Positions 47,248 to 58,607 of a DNA stretch of 64,000 bases are shown here, piece after piece. Position 1 is the stretch's first letter. The number at the start of each line of letters is the position of its first letter. The notes below the pieces were generated by a model. The model saw only the letters and a list, made by a program, of their open reading frames with translations, did no database searches and was not told where the DNA came from. The translations under genes were made by a program, and so were the position numbers. Source of the DNA: Seriola aureovittata (taxonomy: Eukaryota > Chordata > Actinopteri > Carangiformes > Carangidae); NCBI RefSeq assembly GCF_021018895.1, contig NC_079377.1, positions 16,832,501 to 16,896,500 on the forward strand, written 5' to 3'.

Positions 47248-47792
47248 TTTTTCCCCAAGTTAATTATGTTAAACATATAATAATATACAAATTCGATTTT
47301 AACAAAAATGTACGTTACACACTAAAAGACTTATTTATTCGAGATGAATCCCTCACCAAGCAACAGCAGAAATTAGACAAATATTGTTTGATTCTGTCTT
47401 TGCAACTTTCCTACCACATCATAAAAATAACAGTCCCTCTTATTCACAGTGCCTACAACAGAACCAACAAGGATCCAACTAGTAGTTATCGCTGTTTCAA
47501 ACAATAATTTACAGCCTGATCAGATGCAACTCCGGCAGGTCCCTGTTGTTCAAATGTTTGTGCACTGTGGATCTAAAGTCTGCATTAAATGGAGATATTT
47601 TTGTACAAAACCTTGAAAAGGGATTTCAATAATGTCAGATCTTGTCCTACATTCTTCATGGTCTGATCATCATCGACTGTTACCAGACCATGACCTTTAG
47701 CCTGGACTGGGCCAAATGTTTTTTTTTTCCTTCAGGAAATGCAGAGATGAGTGCAGCATGTTAATGGTTTCAGTTACTGTGGAATCAACTTT

Positions 47793-50700
47793 TTATTGGT
47801 TCTGTTCAGCAAGCTCTCGGGCCTCTTTCACAAGGTCCATCAGAGTGGAAAACATGGAGATGTCACTCGGCTGAAGACCCATCTTCTGGATCTGAGACAA
47901 ACAACATTACAAAGCAACATAAGAGAGAATAACCAAAAGTATTTCAGATGACACTGAAATTTGTAACACACCCTAGTAGCAATTTGTAACTGTCTACAGT
48001 ATACACTCCCGCACACTTTATTAGGATCACCATGCTAATACTGGGTGGGACCTCGCCTTGCTCTCAAAACAGCCTCAGTTCTTTGTGGCATGGATTCCAG
48101 AAGACGTTGGAAATGATTGAACATGATTGCATCACAGACTTGTCAGCTGCACATTCATGCTGCCAATCTCCCCCATTCTACCACACCCCAAAGGTGTTCT
48201 GTTGGGGGTCAGATCTGGAGACTGGGGCGGCCACTGAAGTATACTGAACCCCATGTGATGTTCATGCTTCCAGTCTGAGACGACTTTTGCTTAGTGACAT
48301 GGTGCATTAACATGTTGGAAGCAACCATTAGAAGATGGCAAACTGTGATCAGATTCAAACTATGACTGAATGGTATTAATGGGCCCAAATTGCACCAAAA
48401 AAAAAAAAAACTTTGACCCTCTGACCCTACCATCATGCCTCAGCAGAAATCCAGATTCATCACACCAGGCTACCTTTTTCCAGCCTTCACTTGTCCAGTT
48501 TTGGTGAGCCTGTGTCCACTGCAGCCTCAGATTTCGGTTGAGGGCTGACAGGAGTGGAACCTGATGTGGCCTTCTCATGTTGCAACCCATCCGCCTCAAG
48601 TTTCATCATGTTGTGCTTTCCGAGATGCTTTTCTGCTCACCACAGTGACTGGTTATCTGAGTTACCGTTGCCTTTCTATCAGCTAGCCAACCAGTCTGGC
48701 CATTCCCCTCTGACCTCTATTGTCAACAAAGCAGTTCCGTCTGCAGAACTGCTGCTCACTGGATGTTTTTTTTTGTTTTTCGCACCATTCTGAGTAAAAA
48801 ACTCTGGAGACTGGTGTGTGTGAAAATCCCAGGCGATGAGCAGTTTTGGAAATACTCAAACCAGCCCGTCTGGCACCAACAATCATGCCACAGTCAAAGT
48901 CACTGAGATCATATTTTTCCCCACTCTGATGTTTGATGTGAACATCAACTAAAGATCCTGACCTCTTTATGTATTGCACTGCTGCCACATGACTGGCTGA
49001 TTGGATAGTTTCATGAATAAGCAGGTGTACAGGTGTTCCTAATAAAGTGTTCAGCGAGTGTAATATATGTTTTTGCTGGAAGGTGTGTATGGTAAGATAA
49101 GGTAAGGTATGTATCTCCACACATCTGAATGTGATTGTGTACTTGTCAAACACCACTGACCTGTTCCCCCAGGTATTCCACATCCAGTGCCAGCTGAAGA
49201 CGGATCTTGCTGTCATCTGTGGGTCCACCATTTGCTCCTGCTGTAGTAGTTGTGGACGCACCTTTTCTGGCTTGCTTCAGTCGCTTCAGACTCTCCTCCA
49301 TCTTTCTCACGGAGCTCAGCACCTCTGAGATGGTCTCATAGTATCTGAACGAACAAAATGTCAAGAATGATGGAAAAGAAAATGTTCATGAAAGAAAGTT
49401 AGCAGGTTGTAATTTTACTTTTGTATATCTATTAAATACCTCTCACTTCCTTTGAGTTAATGTGATGGGACATTTTTTATAATGAAGCAAACTTACAATA
49501 AATGGATGAGCACATGTACACATCTAAGTACTGGCCTTAGTCAGTTATTTTAAATTCTTCATCATGGGTACTGTATCTGGGTCCATTCGTGTGCGTAAAA
49601 TTACCTCTGTGTGCAGTCAGAAAGTGCAACTCGCAGCCATTCTTGTGCTGTGGATGGGGTGACCAGCCCTGTTGAGTCTGTCAGCAACTGATGTAACGGG
49701 CGTAAGGCGTTGTCCATGTACGCTGATGCCCGCACCGGCAGATCCTATACAGAGAGGACATCAAATATTTTAGGTTCTCACAAATTTGTTGGAATAAAAG
49801 GACACACATTGGTTGAAAGGTGAATTTAAAGTTCCACGTTTTGTTCACGTTGAGGATAAGGAAAGAACTATTAAAGGAAATCCGTGATGTAGGCTACATT
49901 TCCTTCATATAAATCTATACAGTCCTCAGTCATATTGAAATTGCTTCTGCGAAATAAAAAAAAAAAAAGAAACTTAACACCACCTGAAAGTTTTTGTTGA
50001 CCTCCCGGAAACAATAATATAGAATCAGACTCAGTATAAGCAGATACTAAAAATTTACTATCAGGACTTGGAACATATTGGGGGAATACAATTAGATTTA
50101 GACATCATTGCAAAATAGTTAATGTTCTAACAATGCTACAGAAAACTATGAGGAATAAGGAAACACAATATCATGATGCTAGTGGCCACTGGGGGGCAGA
50201 CAGGCTAACCATGAGTGAGCAAGAGAGTGATAGAGGTAAAGATGTTTGATGGAAAATCCTTTGCACAAATCAGAGTTACTACAAATAAGTCCAGTTAGAG
50301 GACTTTGAATTGTTTTGTCAAACTGCCACATCCAAGGTCAATTTTTGCATTATTTTCTGGAACTCTGATGAGCTTCACATATAAGAAATCTCTTAAAAGT
50401 GTGCTCAGCCTGTTACTGAAACATCATTTAGTTCAATAATAGGCTCAATTTTAGAGCCAATGATAATAAAATACTCCAGTGGCATACATTTGAAAGCCAT
50501 TCATGTGTTAAGATGCATCATCCCTCCAGGTTTCATCAAAATCTGACGAGTCAGAGCATTTCAAATGTGACATTCTGACCTTCAATTATACTATTTCCAT
50601 CTAAAGAAAATGTATATGCACAAGTGCAGTAGCTCTCCAGGTTTTGTCTAAATCAGACAAACAGTGCTCCCAGTGTTTGCTCCAAGGGATGTTATGTGAT

Positions 50701-53700
50701 TGGAGAATGTTACTGTATATGATGAAATATAGGAGCAACGTGTATATATGTGAATGCTTGCCGCTTCACTGACTTTATTTGTCCTGCGGTAGAGCCGTGG
50801 AACCTCAGAGGCACTCTTCAGGAAGCGGCAGCAGCGTTCAGTCAGATGCTGGGTCATCCTGGCGTTCAGAGTAGGAACGCTACTTGAGAGGCATGCCTTG
50901 GAGTCTGCTAGAGCATCTGACATAGAAGAGAACACTAGTAAATGCAATGAAGTAAACACACTCTGAGCTAACATTGGACTAAAGTAATAACATATATATA
51001 TATATAATTATTATAGTCAATTAAGACATAAAGCCTGTTGCCGTTTTTGAGTATTTACATTTTTTAAATGTCATAACACAATGGCATTTATGACTGTGTG
51101 ATCATGTGTAACCTTAGCGTGCATTATATCAAATTAAGACTACAACAGATCTTGTGCTAACAGATAATCCCAAGAAAATTCAGAAAAACCAAAAAGATAA
51201 AAAAATATTCTGCTCCATCTTCACATTTCCCTGCTCATTTATGGACAAAACATTACTGAATAAGATCACAGAAACCCTGCAAAGGAAGTGAAAAGTTAAA
51301 ATGATTTCTATAGGCACTGTATGGGCAGCTTACCTTCCACAATAGCAAAGTTTTTGAATCCGACCGCTTCTAAACGCTGTTTGACCGTTTCTGACAATTC
51401 TGGGATCTAAGAGAAAGACGAGCAAACTGTCAGTTTGAACTTCTGAGAAAAGCATGCTAATTTATGTGTTAATTGGAACTACACATGTAAATATGGGCGT
51501 TTAGTTTGAGTGTGAGCACCTGTTCCTGAAGCTTTTGGATGTCAGCAGCAATGTAGACCAGCTGTTTGGTGGACAGGGAGGCAGGACTCCCACTCTCGCT
51601 GCCACCGTCATCCATTGACGTTCGGCTGGAGGTGGAGGAGGCCGAGCTGGGCAGAGGCCTGGTTGGCTCTTTGGTCACCTCAGCGGATGGACTCTTAGTC
51701 AACACCTGTGCAGACACCGATACAGATGAGGAACAAAGATGACTAATCATTTGCATACCGCTTTGTTGGAACTACTGATTTTAAAAATAGTCTTTAAAAT
51801 CATTATAGTCCTCCTCTGGTTTATTTGAGATTACCTCATCGAGAAACTTGGCATATCGTGAGTAGAGCTGCAGCGTGAGCTTCCAGAAACGATGGGCAAG
51901 AGGTGACAGGTAGACCTTGTCTGACCAGCACCTCACTAGACAGGACCACAACACCTCAGAAGCCTGCAGGTGGTATGCACTGCCAGCTGGACACGAACAG
52001 ACACAGACACACAGTTACTGCGAGTAACGTATGAGGTCCACACTGGTGTTCGTGGTGGAAAATAAATTCCTACCTGGTGCTGCCTCGAGTCTGTCACTTA
52101 TAGCGTTCTCCAGACTTCCTGCTATTTCCTTGTACCTGAGGGGAGACATGCAGAGAGGAGGAAAACAAAACAATCGATGCGTTATCAGCTCATTTCTTGC
52201 ATCAGCTCTGATATGCACCTGCTCACGTGAAACAACACTGTGTACTAGAAAATATGGACTTTCCAGAAAAGCAGAACAGTGCAGGTTTGTATTGTGAAAT
52301 GAGGACACAACTACCTGATATTTATCTTGACGTGCAATGGTGAATCTGTGCCATGTGTACTTTACAGTGTGTATGTTTGTCGGGGCAGAAGGAGTAGACT
52401 ACTTCTTTACTTTGTCGCGTGGATCAATGGCCATTCAGTCAAGGTTCGGTGTCATGTTTATACGGTATGTTATATTCTGACACACATCCTCAATTTACAT
52501 TTTCCTTCTTGTCATCACCCTGCATGAAACTCATACAAATAAGCAATTTTTCCAGATTCTTATAAAAATGGGCTTTTGTTCAGAGACATCTAAATTTACA
52601 TTGGACATAACCAGGCTAGCTGTCACCCCCAGTTTTTTCGGTGTTCATGTTAAGCTTAGCTATTCCTCTCCTGGCTCCACCTTCATACTGAACAGACAGA
52701 CATGAGAGTGGTACTGATCTCATCTAACTCTGTCAAACAATTCCTTTAGTACACACTCTGATTATTAACTTTTCCAGTAAATATGATGTCACACTACCAA
52801 CATGATTGAGGCTGAAACCTGCAGTTAGCAAAGAGGAACGTGGAATGTGTACTGTATCTACAGGCTGAGGTTCAGTATGCAGAGTATAGATTGTGTTGAG
52901 GTAATATGCACCGTAGTTGAAAGTAGACAGGCAGGTTCCATTTGTTGTAGAAGCTGGTGTATGAAGGATGTACTCTCAGTCTCTTCACACTGGCCTGCGA
53001 GCTGCACTGACGCTCAAACCTTCGGACAAACTCCATACTCATGCTGTAGCGCTGGAAAAGAAGAGTTGGCAGTAAAGACACACAAAACGCAAACATTTTT
53101 CTCAAAGCGAACGCATACACACACCAACTGTGTCACTGTTGCTGTACCTCATAGAATATGTCAGGGTTTCCAGGGTTGAAGAGGTAGCCCAACCTTTCCT
53201 CTATCGCCTTGATTATCTCTGGCCAAACAGAGTTCACCAGGAAATCATAACCTGGCACTATGTCAGCTTTGTCACTGAGGAGAGAGAGAACATTGGCACA
53301 TTAAAAAATATGTTATGATACTTTATACCCTGGGCACTATACCAGCCGCTGATTAACTTAATGTCTTCAAAGCAGTAGTTGTTATTTCTGAAAAAATCTT
53401 TAAAGGCCACTAGACCCTGTTAAGCTGACACCCTTTATGAGAGAAAATGTTCAAATCCGTTGAGTAAACGATGCATGGTAATTACATGAATGTATTATTA
53501 AAACAGAAATAAATAAATATAAAAGTGTTTGAAGCTGTGTGATCTTTGAAGATCATACAACCAATATTCTGTATGCCCAATAGCTCAACAGATGAAAGCA
53601 GACAATTTATTTTTCAAGTAGAGGCAAAACACAACAAAGAACTACTTGATCTGCGATCACCCTTCGAATAGATTTGCCTCCATGATAACATTAATACCTG

Positions 53701-56700
53701 GATATGGCTCCTCCAGTCACCTCTCTCAGCAGTCTACAGTGATGAGGCACAAACTCCAGCAGTCTAGAATACATCAACTGGAGACCATTCGGACTGGACT
53801 TCACCACCTCTTCTACTATCACCTAAAAGAAGGAAAGAGGTGAGATTTTTAGCTGCTGTTCCATACAACTTACTAAAGCAGGATATACAAGAATTACTAT
53901 CTTTCAATAAGAAACTCAATATTTACATGGTATTATCTCCTGCTACATGCCATTTAGTTTTTAGGCCCATATAAAGCTAATTCAAATGATTCACCAACTT
54001 AGTTTATCAGATTTAAATGAAAAAGCACTTCAGAAAAGTTATCAGTTTATGTCCTCAAAAAAAAAAAGTTGAAACGCCCTGGGATCTGGAGTATATCACA
54101 AACACGTGTGAAACGTTTACCTGGTCCATGTACGGTTTGACCAGCACCTGTCCGACCAGGCCTTCAGCATCTCGGGTCTTGTCTATGGTGGCATATGTCC
54201 TCAGGCAGTGACGCACCATGTCAACATTGGATGTCTGCAGACCCTCGATCAGCAGGCCCTCTAGAGACTGCTGCAGCATGGAGGTGATGCCTGCAATACG
54301 CTGATAGAGGATGAAACTTCGTCACATACACAGTTAAAAAAAAATTTGTATCAAAAGTATTCTAGTATATTGTAGGAACACATAGACCAAGGGAATCATG
54401 CATCAATGTGCTAGGATCAAATATTTTTGGAGATAATTAATGGATAGTCAGTGCATTGATGTTATTTTTCCTGTAACAGAGGTGTCCTCAGCACTACCCA
54501 GAAGGATCAAACAAAAGTTGATTATCTTTTTCAAATAATTGCAGGGCTGGTGGATTGACAGAAGAGCAGACGGACAGCGATTAATCAGCTGTCCGATTGA
54601 CTGACCCATTAACACTTACAGGTCTGACTTTGTCCAGCAGGGGCATGCCTTTGCTCTGTACAGCGTGGAACTGCAGCTGGTTGAATTCTGTAGCTATCCT
54701 CTCCAGGATCTGACCTGCTAACAAAGGACTTTACATACAGAGACACAAAGTCAGACACAAACGCTTAGCACCACATGCCTGCAGTTACCAAGCTCAAACA
54801 GTTTGAACCTCTTGTGTGCTCAAGTACTTTGTGTTTTTGGAATACTTTCTGTCAACAATTTGGATTTTTGTTCAAAAATGGAAAACATTCTCTGCACCTC
54901 CAAACAAAGATAGATATACAAAAATATACGCAGTACCTTACAAAGTGACTTACAAGTGAGTGAAAACACTAAAGCTTCAGTGCAGTAGGAAACCTTGGTG
55001 TAATAAGTGCAAGGAGAGTGCAAGGAGAGTGCAAGGAGTACTTGTCATACCTGTTTAGGCCAGATATTGAAATGTAAATATTGTAACTGGCCTTACTTGG
55101 TAAATAACCTGCCCACATTCAGTGACAGCCAGTGGGTTTGTTGACATGACTCCCACCTGCTGATTTCCAGAGAGCTGGATTCCTTGGAGTTCTGTGAGTG
55201 GAGGATCTTCTCAATCTTCTCCACTGAGCGCACCACTTGGATTAGCCTCAATACACACACCTGATGGATGGTGATAAATATAGGAAGATGATGCTTAATT
55301 AAAATCATCCCACAAAGAAATAAAGCTTGTTGAAACATTAAGTTCACAATTTGGCATGGACATGTTACACTAGACTGTCAAAGAGCATTGCACGGGTGAT
55401 CACAGAATACAGTTAATGATGAAAACAAAATAAAACCGAATGATAAAAGTCAAACCGAGAGACGAGGAACCAGACCTTTTTTTTCTGTAGATCTTCCTGT
55501 TTGGACAGCTGGCTGTCTATACCCTGAATCACTTCACTCACACATAACCGTAGGCTCTGCAACAGATAACAGCGACGTGAATAAAGCCTCTGTGGCATGA
55601 ATTAATCAAGACTTACAAAATTCTTAATCAGAACACATACCATAACCTCTTCTCGTAACTGTCCCAATGGCACAGAAAGCTGATTGAGGGCTTTGTCCAT
55701 CCCCACCTGAGACAAGGGAGTAGAGGTCTGAGATTAGCAACAGTCTACCCTCATTAGACTCATTTTAAAAATAAAAGCTTCCTATTAATTTTTCAAGGGC
55801 ATATTAAGATCACAACAGTACTGCATTTTCAAGGCTGATACTGATATTTGAGCATAATAAAATGTGTTATCAAACATCCGATATTCTTTATTTCTCTTTT
55901 TCGACATATACATAACATAATGCAAATATTTTGATTATTACAATCAACTTTGTTATCAAACATGACAGTAACAGTCATGCTGACTGCAGGGTTATGGTAG
56001 TAACTACAGCCGCAGTGACAGATACTGGGCAACTGACCAGGTTGGTGGAGAGGTTAACAAAGTCTGCATAGTCCTTGTTGATGAGCTCAACCATGGCTGT
56101 TTTCAGCAGCTTATAGTAGAGCTCCAGGTCCTCTCTCATCTCCTCCAGCTGGACCTGCTTCCGACACTCCGCCACAAACTGGTCAACGTCAAAGTCATCC
56201 TGCAGACAGGGGGACAGCAACAGACCAGAAGGGTACAGACATTTAATGCAGCCAGTCATGCATTTTCGGTTATTACTAAGCGATGGACAGCTAAGTAAAG
56301 TATCAGTAAATGTAACCAGAAAATAGACGCAGCTAACAAACAACAAACAGAAGCACATTATAAAGCATGAACAAATTTTTCTCATTATTAATGTCGTTTG
56401 TTATTGAGGGTTAGCCATAGTTCATACACAGAGAAGTTAACGTTTGACATGATATCAACAACAATAACTATGTCTGTCGTTGACCATTAAACGCTTATTA
56501 CATCTGAAGTATTTTTATTCAACCAAAAACAGAGGTTTCAGAAACTGGAGCATCCAGGATCATTACTTTGACTTAGCTCCATGCTAGCTAGTTTGACAAC
56601 AACAGCTTACGGTTAACGCGTTACCAAACGTAACGTTCACGGATTCTCACCTTCATAAAAACATCCTTGTCGAAGCACAGAGAATCTGGTCCCTTCGGTA

Positions 56701-56707
56701 GGTTCAT
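47793..56707 (-). CDS. cog2: Conserved oligomeric Golgi complex subunit 2
   Basis: 18 coding exons give 729 aa (human about 738): 56651-56707, 56038-56199, 55641-55706, 55476-55556, 55157-55260, 54620-54728, 54121-54300, 53698-53822, 53148-53274, 52912-53051, 52074-52135, 51835-51986, 51520-51705, 51334-51406, 50774-50916, 49605-49744, 49161-49344 and 47793-47891. All junctions agree in phase. The start MNLPKGPDSLCFDKD matches human from its second Met and has an in-frame TAA three codons upstream. Hallmarks are DDFDVDQFVAECRKQVQLEE, ELYYKLLKTAMVELINKDYA, RLIQVVRSVEKIEKIL, LRTYATIDKTRDAEGLVGQV and RLQLALDVEYLGEQ. COG2 belongs to lobe A of the COG tethering complex and acts on the cytosolic face of the Golgi in retrograde vesicle docking. 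A Ser-rich, poorly conserved linker lies in exon 13. Human COG2 also sits next to AGT. Confidence 0.97.
48002..49062 (-). mobile_element. Broken Tc1-like DNA transposon in the last cog2 intron
   Basis: Both ends carry an inverted repeat: TACACTC, a spacer and ACACTTTATTAGGA with A or T then CACC, flanked by TA. The minus strand holds transposase remnants in order. A helix-turn-helix region (GARRAGLSISKTAHRLGFS) lies at about 48820-48890, a linker with QRGMARLV near 48690, and RRPHQVPLLSALNRNLRLQW with the first catalytic Asp in WCDESGF at about 48440-48580. A C-terminal part ends in degraded CMPRRI/GPTQY-like sequence near 48040-48100. At 1.06 kb it is shorter than a full-length element. Frameshifts, an A/T-run insertion near 48400 and deletions make it non-autonomous. 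Same orientation as cog2. Confidence 0.85.
49745..50773 (-). other. cog2 intron, no gene seen
   Basis: A 1.0-kb AT-rich intron between coding exons 15 and 16. No transposon or RNA gene is recognised. Confidence 0.6.
52600..52760. mobile_element. Fish interspersed repeat Z, fragment
   Basis: Shares GCTAGCTGT, TTAGCT, CATGAGAGTGGTA-like and CATCTAACTCT words with the longer copy at 12665-13185. It lies within a cog2 intron. Confidence 0.5.
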
Positions 56708-58562
56708 TTTGAATTATAAAACACAGCCACAGCACATACACAGAAAAGGTGACAAGGCTCCTGTTCGCTGCTGTCACCAAGCTTCCGCAAACATGGCAAG
56801 AGAGCACCAACGAAGAAGAGTCAGAATGCTGCTGCGCCCTCTAGAGGCCGGTGTTACAAGGTTGCACGGATGTGACTTTGTATGTGCCTCATTAGTCCTA
56901 TGTGACAGTATTGAGATGCTGCATATTTTTGTTTAATTTCCAGACACAGAAGGGTCCCACCTTCTGATCGCCTTCACTCCTTTGTGCTTCTGTTGATCAC
57001 TGATGTGCTGTTTTGGTGTTATTTGGTGCTTAAAGAAGGCGAGAGAAATACTAAGGGCATGCAATGAAAATAATTAGCACTAAATTTGTCTTTATTATTT
57101 TTACTTTTGTATTACTGTTTATGGTGTAGTATGGTGGATCCACTAGAGAGCTATGGGATTAAATACAAGATAGTTGGAGCTAAAGCTAAGTAGGCTACAA
57201 GAAGCAAAGAAAAACATTTGGGAAGACTTCTGTAGTAAATCAGGACCTGAGACACCCATAAAAAAGACCTTGAGTTAAGATTTTTCTTAAAGTCAAAGTT
57301 AAGATTTCCTTAAAATAAAAACAGTAGCTCAAAACAACCTTAACTTTATCCCTTAACGGTTCCTTAAAATGTTAAATAAAGTATTATATATATGTAAGGT
57401 TTTCTCCTTATCTTGCTGTTATACTAAAGTCAGCATTCAATTTATGATTTGTCTAACCGTCTAGAGGTGGATCACTCTACCTTCTGCAGCTGTGTTCTTC
57501 CAGCTCCATTGCAGTTAATGTTTGCTGTTGCTTGCTCTCCTATGTCTGAAATACAAAGGGAGTTAGAGAGAAAGCGAGAGAGAGAGAAAAGGAGGGAGAG
57601 GGAGAGGGAGATAGAGAGATGTGAGTGTAAGAGGAAGAAGTGTGACCATATGTTCTCTCTGGCTTGTAAATCTGTCTCTGCCAACTTCAATGAAAGCCAC
57701 CGCACTTGCCCCCGAAAAACATCCTTTCTCTCTCTCTCTCTCACCCTCTATCACTTTCTCAGTAGGCACAGCTTTGAACTGCACAATGTCTTAAACTAAC
57801 ACTGAGTTCAGGTACCTGTGCACTTACCTGCAATCAACAAGGAACTAACGTGAGAGGGAGAAAGTCTGACAGACAGGGAAAATCAGAGAGGAGGGGTTAG
57901 ATAAGGCAAGAATGTAAAAATAGATGGATCAAATGAAAAGAGAAAGTACAGACAGCTGAAGAGGGCCGTAAAAAGAATACAGCCTCACGGTGAGAGTGAG
58001 ACAGAAAGAAAAGGGTGTCTGGAAACAAGGAAAGAAGGATACAAGGGAATAACAACAGAAGAAAGGACAGAGGCCCCGGTAAGATGGTTTTTCTTTTCAA
58101 GCAGTCAGGGGGATAGAAAATTACTTGTTAGACTGTAACAACTTCCTCAACTGAAAGCTGAATGTCCTCTCCGTGTAATCCAACCCTCTGTTTCCTCTGT
58201 GATGGAAAATGATTGTTTTCTTGAGACTCAATGAGGTGCATTGTTTCCTGCTGCATTATGAAAATGACTGGAAATAGAGTAATAGTCAGTAAATGACACC
58301 ACAGAAGAAAGTACAGGGAGAAAATGAAGAAAGAGTGCTTCTATTAACAGAGCTTGATCTCAGCAAATTGATAGTTCTCCAGCGCTAATTATTTTTCTGA
58401 GTTAACCTCAAATGTAATTTATATCAAGAAATGCAAATGTAGAGTGATGATGCTGCTAGAAATAAATACAAAATGGCAATGATTTTTCATACTGTATACT
58501 CTAGATAGCAACCATGTGATATGAAGATCAGAGTGATATAGTGAAGTATTTTTCTCCTGCAG
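56708..58562. other. Intergenic DNA between cog2 and the SPARC-like gene
   Basis: A divergent interval. The cog2 5' UTR and promoter occupy roughly 56708-56850. A GA-rich microsatellite lies at 57573-57621 and a CT-rich run near 57727-57745. The open frames here are repeat artefacts. A 5' UTR exon of the SPARC-like gene may lie in this interval, because its start codon follows an acceptor at 58562. Confidence 0.5.
57573..57621. repeat. GA-rich microsatellite
   Basis: Interrupted GA / GGGA tract. Confidence 0.85.
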
Positions 58563-58607
58563 GAAAATCTGTCAATTTCCTCGTGTATCCTACTGGAAGT
58601 CTCAACT

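Noticed and set aside
48683..49261. 192-codon minus-strand frame as a host gene
   Set aside because: Its end is the DNA-binding part of a decayed Tc1-like transposase and its start is cog2 exon 17 antisense to nothing; it is not a separate gene.
52031..52308. Overlapping frames on both strands near 52.1 kb
   Set aside because: Only the 62-bp cog2 exon at 52074-52135 is supported; the flanking parts are intron.
57449..57799. Arg-Glu-rich frame upstream of the SPARC-like gene
   Set aside because: It is caused by the GA-rich microsatellite; no homology recognised and no splice support.
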